Part shown: one piece after another, positions 52,178-61,430 of the stretch
Layout: each line of letters begins with the position of its first letter
Numbering within the stretch: the stretch's first letter is position 1
Made by a program: the position numbers and the translations under genes
Origin: an uncultured Alphaproteobacteria bacterium
GTDB taxonomy: Bacteria > Pseudomonadota > Alphaproteobacteria > GCA-2731375
NCBI GenBank assembly: GCA_951812805.1
Contig: CATOSZ010000004.1
Coordinates: 186,001-250,000, forward strand
Reading direction: 5' to 3'
Length of the DNA: 64,000 nt
The notes under the pieces: model-generated
What the model was told of the DNA's origin: nothing
The model's input: the letters and a program-made list of their open reading frames with translations, nothing else
Databases searched by the model: none

Positions 52178-53836
52178 ATGGAACTGATGAACCCCTGCGG
52201 GGAATTCACCCATAAGGAGGCGCCGTTGACCGCCAGGCCCGGGCTCGCGGCGGGGACGACGGTTGGGCTGGTATCGAACTCCAAGAAGAATGCCGACACG
52301 GTCGTCGAGAAGCTCGGCGGGTTGTTGGCCGCGCGCTATCCCGGGCTGAACTTCGTGCGCTTTACCAAGGAGGCGAGCAAGCCCGCCCCCTTCACCGCCG
52401 GCTTCCTGGCGGAATGCGACGTCGTGGTCGCCGCGCTCGCGGATTGAGGCTCCTGCACGTCGTGGTGTATCCATGACGCCATTAAGCTCGAAGAGGCGGG
52501 AATCGCCACGGTCGTGCTCTCGACCGACGAGTTTCACGCGCTCGGCAAGTCGGAGGCGGAAATCCTCGGCCTGCCCGGCCTGCCGCTGGTGATCCTGCCC
52601 CACCCCATGGCCAAGCGCTCGGAGGACGAAGTGGCGGAGATCGCCGCCGCGGCGCTGGAGGAAGCGGTCGAGGGCTGGACGCTGGCGCCGGACGCGTTGG
52701 CGGCCAAGCACAAGGCGCGCGTGCCCGAGGCCAAGGGGCGGATGCGCTATCACTCGCTCTTCGAAGGCAATTTCAACGCGCCCGACGCCCCGGCCAGTTT
52801 CAACGCGCCGGAGGGCTTCGAGGCGATCAACACCCTGCTCTACCGGCGCGGCTGGACCGATGGGCTGCCCGTGGTGCCGCCGACGGGAGAGCGGGTCGAG
52901 GCCATGCTGGGCGAGTGGGACCCGGGCGCGGTCCTGAGCCTGGTGGAGCCCAAGCTCGGCCGGGCGAGCGTCGCCAAGGTCGCCGCCAACGCGGTGATGG
53001 CGGGGTTGGAGCCGGCCCAGTTCTCGGTCCTGCTGGCCGCCGTGCGCGCGCTCGGCGAGGCGCCGTTGAACCTGAAGGCGCTGCAGACCACGACCCATCC
53101 CTGCACGGTGCTCACCCTGGTCAACGGCCCGGCGGGGGAGGCCGCGGGCCTCAACGCCACCTACAACGCCATGGGCCAGGGCCGCCTCGCCAACGCGGCG
53201 ATCGGGCGGGCCATGCGCTTCGTGCTGTTGAACATCGGCGGCGCGACGCCGGGCGTGCTCGACCGCTCGACCCAGGGCGCTCCGGCGAAATACGCCTTCT
53301 GCCTGGCGGAGAACGAGGCCGACAGCCCCTGGGGCCCGTTCCACGCGACGCGCGGCTTCGAGGCGGGGCAAAGCGCGGTGACCTTGGCCGGCGTCGAGGG
53401 GCCGCACAACATCAACGACCATTTCGGCACCACGGCGGAAGAGGTGCTGTTGACCATCGCCGGCTCGCTCGCCGTGACGGGCGCCAACAACTGCTATCTC
53501 GGCGGCGAGATCATGCTGATCCTGGGGCCGGAGCATGCGGAGATCATCGCCCGCGACGGCTTCACCCGGCGTGATACCCAGCAGTTCCTGCTGGAACACG
53601 CGATCATCCCGGGCCACCACATCTCCGAGCCGCAGGCGAAAGCCATGGCCACGCGCGTCGCCGACCGCTTCATCGACGGCGATTGGCGCAACGGCAGCCG
53701 CATCCTCTCGGAACCGGACGAGTTGCAGATCGTCACCGCCGGCGCCGCCGGGCGCCATTCGGCCGTGCTGTTCAGCTTCGGCTCGACCCGGGCGGTGACG
53801 GTGCCGGTGACCGACGCTGAGGGGGATCCGCTCTGA
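52178..53836 (+). CDS. UGSC-family selenoprotein with in-frame TGA (Sec90)
   Basis: A predicted 552-residue selenoprotein. The frame before the TGA at 52445-52447 (ECDVVVAALAD) and the frame after it (GSCTSWCIHDAIKLEEAG) are the same, giving the UGSC motif at residues 90-93, the mark of the UGSC family. The N-terminal domain (TVGLVSNSKKNADTVVEKLG, LPLVILPHPMAKRSEDEVAE) is thioredoxin-unrelated and ends near residue 180. A large C-terminal domain follows (LLYRRGWTDGLPVVPPTGER, VEGPHNINDHFGTTAEEVLL, GANNCYLGGEIMLI). The ATG at 52178 follows CGGAG. A SECIS-like hairpin starts 10 bases after the TGA. Sec and Cys93 probably form a redox pair. The natural reaction is unknown. A standard gene caller would report two genes. 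Confidence 0.88.
52458..52478 (+). promoter_or_regulatory. Bacterial SECIS-like hairpin
   Basis: An 8-bp stem (cgtcgtgg with ccatgacg, one G-U pair) closes a 5-base loop tgtat. The loop begins 18 bases after the TGA and has G among its first two bases, as expected for bacterial SECIS elements read by SelB. It lies inside the coding frame, as all bacterial SECIS do. Confidence 0.75.
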
Positions 53837-53851
53837 GCGGGCCGGCGCGGG

Positions 53852-54841
53852 CTACCAAGTGAAGTTCCAATGTGACGGCGCGGCGCCGGCAATCGGACTT
53901 CTGAAGGTATAGATCCGCTCGTCCAGCAGATTGCCGAGATAGACCGTGCGCCGGTCCGCGCCGCCGAAGGCGATGGAGGAGACGGAGCGCATGATCTCCG
54001 CATCCACCTTGCCCATGTGGTCCGCCGACAGGGTGCCGTCGCGGTAGGCCCGTTCCGTCTCGGCCAGGGTCTCGGGGTCGTTCTCCTCGATGACCACCGT
54101 CTGGGCGCCGTCGGGGGCGACGTGGATCACCCGGTTGGAGATGACGCTGGTCATCCACACGCCGCCCGCCTCGTCGAGGGCCAGGCCGTCGGGATAGACG
54201 CCGTCGCCATATTCGGTGACCGTCTCGCGCGGGCCGAGGGTGCCGTCGTCGCGGATCCGGTGGCGCCGGGTGCGCCGGCCCATGGTCTCGTTGACGTAGA
54301 GCCACTCGCCCGTGGGGTCGACGATCGCCTCGTTGGTATAGCCGCAGTCGTCCAGCACGATGCGGGCGCCGCGCCCGTCGACCAGAATGACGAAGCCGTC
54401 GGCGACCTCCGGGCGGTAGGCCAGCGAACGCGGCTCGCGCCAGGTCGAGACGGTGATCCACACGCGCCCCGCCTTGTCGACGCCGACGAAGTTGGCGGGC
54501 GGCAAAGCGCGGCCGTCGATCTCCACCAGGAAAGGCTCCGACGTGCCGTCGCGCCGCACCCGCCAGGCCCCGCCGCCGCCGTCGGCGTGCAGGTTGGCGC
54601 AGAGAAAGTCCCCCTCGGCCGTGATCGCGAAGCCGTTGGTGCCGATGGCGCGCGTCGTGTCGACGATGTCGTGTTGTTCGCCGCCGGCGGCAATCCGGGT
54701 GACGCCGCCCTCCCAGTTGGAGATGTAGGTATCACCGTTGGCCGTGCAGAGCACGCATTCCGGCCGCTTCAACCCGGCGCCCAGAAAACCGAGTTCCCCC
54801 GGGCCCACGCGAAAGCCGCCGATATCTCCCGAAACGCTCAT
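53852..54841 (-). CDS. SMP-30/gluconolactonase family protein
   Basis: A 329-residue six-bladed beta-propeller of the SMP-30/LRE family of metal-dependent lactonases. Blade motifs are RPECVLCTANGDTYISNWEG, TNGFAITAEGDFLCANLHAD, ANFVGVDKAGRVWITVSTW, YTNEAIVDPTGEWLYVNETM and PDGLALDEAGGVWMTSVISN. The ATG at 54841 follows GGGAGGA. It is convergent with the selenoprotein gene (15 bases). Sugar or ring lactones are typical substrates; none is indicated by neighbours. Confidence 0.88.
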   Translation of the reverse strand: MSVSGDIGGFRVGPGELGFLGAGLKRPECVLCTANGDTYISNWEGGVTRIAAGGEQHDIVDTTRAIGTNGFAITAEGDFLCANLHADGGGGAWRVRRDGTSEPFLVEIDGRALPPANFVGVDKAGRVWITVSTWREPRSLAYRPEVADGFVILVDGRGARIVLDDCGYTNEAIVDPTGEWLYVNETMGRRTRRHRIRDDGTLGPRETVTEYGDGVYPDGLALDEAGGVWMTSVISNRVIHVAPDGAQTVVIEENDPETLAETERAYRDGTLSADHMGKVDAEIMRSVSSIAFGGADRRTVYLGNLLDERIYTFRSPIAGAAPSHWNFTW

Positions 54842-54893
54842 CCCGTCGTCCTCCCCGAACCGTCCCGCGGGAAAGGGTACACCGGCGGCCGCG

Positions 54894-55271
54894 CTATTCG
54901 AAGCTGTGGTGATGGGCGTCCGGCTGGAAGCCCCCGGCGCCCGCGTCCGGATGGGGGGCGAGGAAGGCCCGCGTCGTCGTGCCGACGGCGGGCGGCGGCG
55001 GGGGATGGTCGGGCACTTCACCGGTGAAGCCTTCCGCGCGGGCCCGGTCGAGCCAGTCCTCGGCGCGGGCCAGGCTCTCGTCGTCGCGCAAATAGCGGAT
55101 CTCGATTTCCGCCCCCGGCGCGAGACCGGCGGCGGTGCGGATCACCGCCCGCACTCGGGCACGCAGGCATACCGTCTCGCCTGCCGGCACCCGCGTCGTC
55201 GCGACCTCGAGGATCTCCAGGTCGAGGGCCTCGGGACAGAACTCCTGGAACAGTTCGGGATTGATCGCCAT
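54894..55271 (-). CDS. Conserved-looking hypothetical protein
   Basis: A 125-residue soluble protein, MAINPELFQEFCPEALDLEI onwards, with a beta-rich core (VCLRARVRAVIRTAAGL, EIEIRYLRDDESLARAEDWL) and a low-complexity tail rich in Pro, Ala and His (ending DAHHHSFE). No known motif was recognised. The stop lies 52 bases before the SMP-30 start on the same strand, and the EamA exporter lies upstream, so the three may be cotranscribed. Confidence 0.75.
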   Translation of the reverse strand: MAINPELFQEFCPEALDLEILEVATTRVPAGETVCLRARVRAVIRTAAGLAPGAEIEIRYLRDDESLARAEDWLDRARAEGFTGEVPDHPPPPPAVGTTTRAFLAPHPDAGAGGFQPDAHHHSFE

Positions 55272-55309
55272 CGTAACACTTCCCTTCGGCCCGCCAGGAT
55301 AGCAGACGA

Positions 55310-56248
55310 TCAGCCCGCCTGGGCCGCGGGCTTGGGCAACGCCACGACCGCCGGCGCCTTGGCCTCGCCACGGCGCACGGTCTCGCGGTGCAGGATATAG
55401 AGGCCGCAGGCGACCACCACGCCCGCGCCGGCGAGCGTCCAGCTGTCCGGCATGTCGGCGAAGATCAGCACGCCGAAGCCGATGCCGAGGATAATGCGGG
55501 AATAGTCGAAGGGCGCGACCACGGCGGCGGGCGTCAGGCGCAAGGCCTGGGTCATGAACATCTGCGCCGTGCCGCCGATGACGCCGACGGCGATCAGGCC
55601 GACCAAGCCGACGAGGTCCGGGGTAACCCAGACGAAGGGCAGCGCCGCGCCCGAAACAAGCGCGGCCACGGCCGTGTGATAGAAGACGATCGCCGCGTTG
55701 CTTTCGGTCCGGCTCATCCGGCGCACGCAGATCACCGCGAAGGCATAACCGAGCGCACCCGCCAACGGCAGCAGCGCGATCCAGCCGAAGACGTCGCCGC
55801 CCGGCCGGACGATCAGCAACACGCCGAGGAAGCCGACGCCGACAGCGGCCCAGCGCCGGGGCCCGACCGTCTCGCCCAGCAGCGGCACGGACAGGATGGT
55901 GAGGAAGAGCGGCCCGGTGAAACCGATGGCGATGGCGTCGGCGAGCGGCATGTGCGCATAGGCCAGGAAAAAGCAGGCCGTCACGGCGATGCCGAGGATC
56001 GCCCGGGTCGCGTGGATGCCGGGGCGCCGGGTGCGCAGAATGGCGAGGCCGCCCGAATGGCGGACGACGAAAGCGAGCGGGATGAGGCCGAAGGCCGCGC
56101 GGGCGAAGATCAGCTGCCAGACCGAGTAGTCGGCGCTGAGCCACTTCACCAGGGCCTCCATCGAGCCGAAGAGAAGCGTGGCGATCGTCAGGTTGGCGAT
56201 CCCGGCAAGCGTACTGTCGGAGCCTTGGGCGGCTCTCAGGAACGACAT
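55310..56248 (-). CDS. EamA/DMT family transporter
   Basis: A 312-residue exporter with ten predicted helices. Landmarks are IANLTIATLLFGSMEALVKW, LLGETVGPRRWAAVGVGFLG and ALRLTPAAVVAPFDYSRIIL. It is a paralogue of the protein at 36655-37554 and more distant from that at 7021-8049. The ATG at 56248 begins the first membrane segment; longer upstream frames are not supported. It is divergent from the gamma-glutamyltransferase. Confidence 0.92.
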   Translation of the reverse strand: MSFLRAAQGSDSTLAGIANLTIATLLFGSMEALVKWLSADYSVWQLIFARAAFGLIPLAFVVRHSGGLAILRTRRPGIHATRAILGIAVTACFFLAYAHMPLADAIAIGFTGPLFLTILSVPLLGETVGPRRWAAVGVGFLGVLLIVRPGGDVFGWIALLPLAGALGYAFAVICVRRMSRTESNAAIVFYHTAVAALVSGAALPFVWVTPDLVGLVGLIAVGVIGGTAQMFMTQALRLTPAAVVAPFDYSRIILGIGFGVLIFADMPDSWTLAGAGVVVACGLYILHRETVRRGEAKAPAVVALPKPAAQAG

Positions 56249-56429
56249 CGTGAAAACTCCTGGGGTTGAGGTGCCGGCCAGAGATGCGCTTCCCCGCGGT
56301 TCGCGACCAGCGACGAATTCGCGGGCCAGCCCCGCGCGGGACGCGGGTCTCGCAATCCTGTTCTGGCCAGGACCGGAACCGGCCCTTATAGTCCGGCTCA
56401 ATTCCTCCCTTTTCGACGAGAGAGTTCCC

Positions 56430-58019
56430 ATGCGTGACCTGCATCTCCCCGGCCGTTCCACCGTCCATGCCACCGAGGGCATGGCCGCGACCTCCCATCC
56501 GCTGTCGACGCTGGCGGCGATCGACGCATTGCGCCAGGGCGGCAACGCCATGGACGCAGCCGTCACCGCCTGCGCCGTGCAATGCGTGGTCGAGCCGGAA
56601 TCGACCGGCATCGGCGGCGATTGCTTCGCGCTCTATGTGAAGGGCGGGGCCGGCGAGGTGACGGGCCTGAACGGCTCCGGCTGGGCGCCGAAGGCTCTGA
56701 CCGCGGAACATCTTCTCGAACGGGGCATCACGTCTATCGAGGCGGAGACGCCGCACGCCGTCACCGTGCCGGGCGCGATCGACGCCTGGGAACGGCTGCT
56801 GGCCGACCACGGCACCTTCGGTCTCGACAAGGCGCTGCAGCCGGCGATCAAGTATGCCGAAGAGGGCTGGGCGATCACGCCGCGCGTCGCCGTCGACTGG
56901 GCGCGCAACGCCCACCGCCTGGCGGCCGAACCGTCGAGCGCCGAGCAATATCTGATCGACGGCCGCGCGCCCCGGGTGGGGGAGCGGATGCGGCTGCCGA
57001 AGCTCGCCCGCACGCTGAAGGAAATCGCCGCCAAGGGCCGTGACGGGTTCTACGACGGCTGGGTCGCCGAAGACCTGGTGAGCTACATGCGCTCGAAGGG
57101 CGGCCAGCACGACTACGATGACTTCACCGAAACGGCGGCCGAATACGTGACGCCGATCTCGACCAATTATGCCGGGCATGACGTCTATCAGATCCCGCCG
57201 AACGGCCAAGGCATCACCGCGCTGATGATGCTGAACATCCTCGAGGGCTACGATCTCGCCCACCTGGATCCGCACGGGGTCGAGCGGTTGCATCTCGAGA
57301 TCGAGGCCTCGCGCATCGCCTACCAGGCCCGCGACCAGCACGTCGCCGATCCGCGCTATGCCCAGGTGCCGGTGGGCGAGCTGCTGTCGTCCGAGTTCGC
57401 CGCCCGGATGCGGAACGAGATCTCGGCCGAGCGCGCCATGGCCGCCCTGCCGATGAGCGAGGGACCTGTCTACCGCGATACCATCTACCTGACCGTGGTC
57501 GACCGGGACCGCAATACCTGCTCCTTCATCAACTCGCTCTATTTCAACTTCGGCTCCTGCCAGGCGGGACCGGAGAGCGGCGTGATGCTGCAGAACCGGG
57601 GCAGCGGCTTCCGGGTCGAGCCCGGCCATCCCAACTGCGTCGCCCCGCGCAAGCGGCCCATGCACACCATCATTCCCGGCATGTGCATGAAGGACGGCCG
57701 CGTCGCGCACAGCTACGGCGTCATGGGCGGCGACTACCAGCCGGTCGGCCACGCCCATGTGCTGGCCAACATGATCCATTACGGCATGGACCCGCAGGAG
57801 GCGCTGGACAGCCCCCGCGTCTTCCACATCCGCGGCCAGGTCGATGTCGAGCGCGGCCTCGGCGACGACGTGGTCGAGGGCCTGGCCGCCAAGGGCCACC
57901 AGGTCGGTCGGCCGGACATGCCGTGGGGCGGCGGCCAGGTGATCTCCATCGACTGGGAGAACGGCACGCTCGCCGCAGGCTCGGAGCCGCGAAAAGACGG
58001 CTGCGCCATCGGCTATTGA
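56430..58019 (+). CDS. Gamma-glutamyltransferase family protein
   Basis: A 529-residue Ntn-hydrolase-type enzyme. It has the N-terminal GGT segments ATSHPLSTLAAIDALRQGGN and VVEPESTGIGGDCFALYVKG. The self-cleavage region has YRDTIYLTVVDRDRNTCSF, where the expected catalytic threonine is kept as DT (classical enzymes have TTH). C-terminal landmarks are RPMHTIIPGMCMKDGRVAHS and VMGGDYQPVGHAHVLANM. No signal peptide is seen, so it is probably cytoplasmic and of the acylase-like branch. It runs straight into the EthD gene (13 bases). Confidence 0.92.
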   Translation: MRDLHLPGRSTVHATEGMAATSHPLSTLAAIDALRQGGNAMDAAVTACAVQCVVEPESTGIGGDCFALYVKGGAGEVTGLNGSGWAPKALTAEHLLERGITSIEAETPHAVTVPGAIDAWERLLADHGTFGLDKALQPAIKYAEEGWAITPRVAVDWARNAHRLAAEPSSAEQYLIDGRAPRVGERMRLPKLARTLKEIAAKGRDGFYDGWVAEDLVSYMRSKGGQHDYDDFTETAAEYVTPISTNYAGHDVYQIPPNGQGITALMMLNILEGYDLAHLDPHGVERLHLEIEASRIAYQARDQHVADPRYAQVPVGELLSSEFAARMRNEISAERAMAALPMSEGPVYRDTIYLTVVDRDRNTCSFINSLYFNFGSCQAGPESGVMLQNRGSGFRVEPGHPNCVAPRKRPMHTIIPGMCMKDGRVAHSYGVMGGDYQPVGHAHVLANMIHYGMDPQEALDSPRVFHIRGQVDVERGLGDDVVEGLAAKGHQVGRPDMPWGGGQVISIDWENGTLAAGSEPRKDGCAIGY

Positions 58020-58032
58020 GGCGGCGCGCGCG

Positions 58033-58701
58033 ATGCTGAAAGTCGCCGTCGCCTTCAAGCGCAAGCCCGGCATGGCCCTGGAAGCCTTCCAGGACTACTG
58101 GCGGACCCGCCACGCCGACGTCGTCTGCCGGCTGCCGGGCCTGCGCCGCTATGTGCAGAGCCACCCCCTGCTCGCCGGCTATTCGAAGGGCGAACTCGCC
58201 CGCGACGGCGTCGCGGAGCTCTGGTTCGACGATCTGGCCGCCCTCAAGCATCTGGCGACGACGCCCGAATACCGCGACCTGGAGGCGGACGAGGCCCGCT
58301 TCATCGACCGCGACAGCATGGTGCTGATGCTGCTCGACACGCACGTGATCGTCGAGGGCGAGGTGCCCGAGGGCGCGGTCAAGAGCATCGAGTTCATAGC
58401 GCGGCGCCCGGGCATGGCCGTCGCCGACTTCCAACGCCATTGGCGCGACGTTCACGGGCCCATCGCCGCCGGCATCACCCAGATCCGCCGCTATGAACAG
58501 AACCACCTCCGCCCCGGCGCCTACACCCGCGGCCCCGCCCCCCTCTACGACGGCCTGGCGGTCGTCTGGTTCGACGACACACAGGCCATGCGCGCCTCGG
58601 CCCGCTCCGAGGCCTTTGCCCAAACTCGCGCGGACGAACCCAATTTCCTCCCCGACACGGGCGTCGACTTCATCATCACACGCGAACACGTGGTTCTCTG
58701 A
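58033..58701 (+). CDS. EthD domain protein (two dimeric alpha-beta barrel repeats)
   Basis: A 222-residue protein made of two EthD-like units. The first has AFKRKPGMALEAFQDYWRTR and LPGLRRYVQSHPLL. The second repeats this as EFIARRPGMAVADFQRHWRD and ITQIRRYEQNHLRPGAY. Each unit ends with AELWFDD or AVVWFDD. It is cotranscribed with the gamma-glutamyltransferase. EthD proteins accompany degradative oxygenases and isomerise or bind small polyketide-like compounds; the exact role is unknown. Confidence 0.88.
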   Translation: MLKVAVAFKRKPGMALEAFQDYWRTRHADVVCRLPGLRRYVQSHPLLAGYSKGELARDGVAELWFDDLAALKHLATTPEYRDLEADEARFIDRDSMVLMLLDTHVIVEGEVPEGAVKSIEFIARRPGMAVADFQRHWRDVHGPIAAGITQIRRYEQNHLRPGAYTRGPAPLYDGLAVVWFDDTQAMRASARSEAFAQTRADEPNFLPDTGVDFIITREHVVL

Positions 58702-58763
58702 GCCCGGCTCAGCGTCACGAACTCCGCTCCGGCATGCGCCGCGACGAACCGGTCGATCGAAAA

Positions 58764-58786
58764 GGGGTCAGGTCTTGTTTTTTGCC
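58764..58786. repeat. REP sequence upstream of RAYT
   Basis: A single 23-base REP (starting ggggtcaggtcttgtt) 23 bases before the RAYT start codon, in the orientation expected for a RAYT-flanking REP. Confidence 0.9.
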
Positions 58787-58809
58787 TCGCGCCGGCTTAA
58801 CATCGGGTC

Positions 58810-59667
58810 ATGGCCAGACACCTCCGCATCGAATACCCGGGCGCGCTCTATCACCTGACGAGCCGCGGCAACGCGCGCGCGGACATCGTCGAGGACGATG
58901 CGGACCGCCAGCTCTTCACGGAGGTGCTCGGGGCCGTCGTCGACCGCTTCGGCTGGCTCTGCCACGCCTGGTGCCTGATGGACAATCACTATCATCTGCT
59001 GGTCGAGACGCCGACGGCGAACCTCTCGCGCGGCATGCGGCAGCTCAACGGCGTCTACACCCAGCGGATCAACCGCCGGCACGATCGGGTCGGCCATGTC
59101 TTCCAGGGCCGCTTCCGGGCGATTTTGGTGGAGCGGGAACCGCACCTGCTCGAGCTCAGCCGCTATGTCGTGCTCAACCCGGTCCGCGCCGGCATGGTCT
59201 CGCGGGCCCGGGACTGGCGCTGGAGCAGCTTTCGCGCCACCGCCGGATATGCGCCGGCGCGCGATTTCGAACATCGGGACTGGATCCTCTCACAGTTCGA
59301 CCGCGACCCGGAAACGGCGCTCCGCGCCTATCGACGTTTCGTTGCCGGCGGGATGAAGGCGGCACGCCCATGGGACCAGCTGGCGGGGCCACACATACTC
59401 GGCAGCCCGGCGTTTCGCGACGACCTGCTCAACGCGGCCGGATCGCCCGGCCGGGAAATCCCGGGAGCGAGCCAGCGCACCACCCCACCAACGTTGGCGG
59501 CGCTGCGCGCGCAGCATGGCGAGCGCGCGGCGTGGATGGCCCTTGCCTACCGCGAACATGGTTACCGGTTGCGCGAGATCGCTGACGCGGCGGGCGTGCA
59601 CTACGCCACCGTCTCCAAGATCATCAAGGCTTGGGAGATCGAGGCGAAGGCAAGAAACAAGACCTGA
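58810..59667 (+). CDS. REP-associated tyrosine transposase (RAYT)
   Basis: A 285-residue Y1-transposase-like protein. The metal-binding HxH is in CLMDNHYHLLVETP near residue 58. The catalytic tyrosine is probably in LELSRYVVLNPVRAG near residue 118. HLRIEYPGALYHLTSRGNAR is the usual start. A C-terminal helix-turn-helix (YRLREIADAAGVHYATVSKI) is an addition common in this branch. The last six codons (ARNKT and stop) are supplied by the REP at 59649, so the repeat is part of the gene. RAYTs cut single-stranded REP DNA and are thought to spread these repeats. Confidence 0.93.
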   Translation: MARHLRIEYPGALYHLTSRGNARADIVEDDADRQLFTEVLGAVVDRFGWLCHAWCLMDNHYHLLVETPTANLSRGMRQLNGVYTQRINRRHDRVGHVFQGRFRAILVEREPHLLELSRYVVLNPVRAGMVSRARDWRWSSFRATAGYAPARDFEHRDWILSQFDRDPETALRAYRRFVAGGMKAARPWDQLAGPHILGSPAFRDDLLNAAGSPGREIPGASQRTTPPTLAALRAQHGERAAWMALAYREHGYRLREIADAAGVHYATVSKIIKAWEIEAKARNKT

Positions 59668-59711
59668 CCCCTATTTCCCCGGGGAAACGGGGTCAGGTCT
59701 TGTTTCTTGCC
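59649..59711. repeat. Perfect REP inverted pair downstream of RAYT
   Basis: Two 23-base REP arms (59649-59671 and 59689-59711) that are perfect inverted copies. The 17-base spacer itself holds the palindrome tttccccggggaaa, giving an almost unbroken hairpin of over 30 bp. The left arm encodes the end of the RAYT protein. It probably also ends transcription. Confidence 0.92.
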
Positions 59712-59905
59712 TTCGGTTGCGCCGACACCTGCCCTGTGGGACGAAACCCTCGACCACGCCCGCGACGTAAGATTCGACACCGAAGGTCCGCCGCGGGAAC
59801 TCGGGCCCGCGTGCCGCCATGCTTCCGCGAGGTTGCCCGGCTATCACACACGACCCTCCAAACGTGCCAAGCTGTCGGCAACCGGTACGGCGAGGAGGCG
59901 AGACG

Positions 59906-61408
59906 ATGTTCACGATTTTGCGCGGCGGACGGTTGCTCGACATTCAGGCGCATGCCGCGCCGGCGGCCGACATCCTGATCGAAGGCGATTTGATCCGGGA
60001 GATCGGTCCGCCCGGCATGGCGGCGCCGGAGGCGGCGGTGGCGATCGAGGCGACAGACCGGTTGTTGATGCCGGGGCTGGTGAACGCGCACACGCACGGA
60101 CACGGCAATCTCGGCAAGGGGCTCGGCGATCGCTGGACCTTGGAGTTGCTGTTGAATGCCGGCGGGTGGGTTAGTGGCGGGCGCTCGCTCGAGGACAAGC
60201 ATCTCTCCACCCTGATCGGCGCGGTGGAGATGATCCGCAAGGGCTGTACCGCGGCCTACGACCTGACCTACGAGTTTCCGATGCCGACGGCCGACGGGCT
60301 CGATGCCATCGCGCGGGCCTACGAGACGGCCGGCATGCGCGCCGTCGTCGCCCCGATGATCGCCGACAAGACCTTCTACCAGGCCCTGCCCGGCCTGCTG
60401 GATGCGCTGCCCGACGATTTGCGCAGGCGGGCGGAGGCCTTCCAGCTGGCGCCGGGCGCGGCGACGCTCGAGGCCTGCGGACATATCATTCGCGGCTGGC
60501 GTCCGGCGGCGGACCGAGTTCGCCTGGCGCTGGCACCGACCATTCCACATCACTGCGGGCAAGAGTTTCTCGTCGCGACGCGTGATCTCGCGCGCGAGAA
60601 CGGCCTGGCGCTGCACACCCATCTGTTGGAATCGAAGGCCCAGGCGCTGGCCGGCCCCCGGCTCTACGGCAAGACGCTCTGTGCCCATATGGACGACCTC
60701 GACCTTCTCGGCCCCGACTTCACCGCGGCGCATGCGATCTGGCTCGACGACGACGATATGCGCCGCCTCGCCGATCGCGGCGCGCGGGTCGCGCACAATC
60801 CCGGTTCCAACGCCAGGCTCGGCGCCGGCATGGCGGCGGCCCGGCGGATGCGCGATTTCGGCATCGAGATCGGCATCGGCACGGACGGCGCGTCCTGCTC
60901 CGACAACCAGAACATGTTCGAGGCCATGCGCATGGCCTCCTTCGTCTCCCGCGTGCAGGACGTCGACCCGGCGCGCTGGCTGGCGACCGAGGAGGTCCTC
61001 GCCATGGCGACCGGCGGCAGCGCCGCCGCGCTCGGCTTCGGTGATGCCGTCGGCCGCATGGTGGCGGGCGCCAAGGCGGACATCGTCATGCTCGACCTGC
61101 TGCATCCGAACTACATGCCGCTGAACGATCCGACCAATCAGCTGGTCCATGCCGAGGACGGCACTGGCGTCGAGAGCGTGATGATCGGCGGCCGCATGGT
61201 GATGGAGAACCGGCGCATGCTGACCGTCGACGAGGCGAAACTCGCCCGCGACGCGCAAGCCGCCGCCGAACGGCTGAGCGCCGCCACGGCGGAAGCCAAG
61301 GCGCTTGCCGGCGAGCTGGAAACGGTGGTCGGCACCTATTGCGTCGGCTTCACCCGCCAGCCCTACCACATCGAGCGACATGCGGCCTGCACGACGGCCG
61401 TGACGTAG
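59906..61408 (+). CDS. Amidohydrolase family protein
   Basis: A 500-residue metal-dependent hydrolase of the cytosine-deaminase/TRZ-ATZ type. The metal motif is MPGLVNAHTHGHGNLGKG near residue 52. Other ligands are in LALHTHLLESKAQALAG (His), AHAIWLDDDDMRRLA and IGIGTDGASCSDNQNMFEAM (Asp). The C-terminus has GADIVMLDL-type sequence (AGAKADIVMLDLLHP) and VMIGGRMVMENRRM. The ATG at 59906 follows GAGGAGG. It likely deaminates or dechlorinates an N-heterocycle or hydrolyses an amide. The region between it and the REP (59712-59905) shows no gene. Confidence 0.92.
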   Translation: MFTILRGGRLLDIQAHAAPAADILIEGDLIREIGPPGMAAPEAAVAIEATDRLLMPGLVNAHTHGHGNLGKGLGDRWTLELLLNAGGWVSGGRSLEDKHLSTLIGAVEMIRKGCTAAYDLTYEFPMPTADGLDAIARAYETAGMRAVVAPMIADKTFYQALPGLLDALPDDLRRRAEAFQLAPGAATLEACGHIIRGWRPAADRVRLALAPTIPHHCGQEFLVATRDLARENGLALHTHLLESKAQALAGPRLYGKTLCAHMDDLDLLGPDFTAAHAIWLDDDDMRRLADRGARVAHNPGSNARLGAGMAAARRMRDFGIEIGIGTDGASCSDNQNMFEAMRMASFVSRVQDVDPARWLATEEVLAMATGGSAAALGFGDAVGRMVAGAKADIVMLDLLHPNYMPLNDPTNQLVHAEDGTGVESVMIGGRMVMENRRMLTVDEAKLARDAQAAAERLSAATAEAKALAGELETVVGTYCVGFTRQPYHIERHAACTTAVT

Positions 61409-61430
61409 AGCGGCCCTGCGACCGGGCTTT

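Noticed and set aside
52445..52447. TGA as a genuine stop followed by a separate downstream gene
   Set aside because: The downstream frame has no ribosome site or good start near the TGA, is in the same frame, begins with GSC to give UGSC, and has a SECIS-like hairpin at the right distance.
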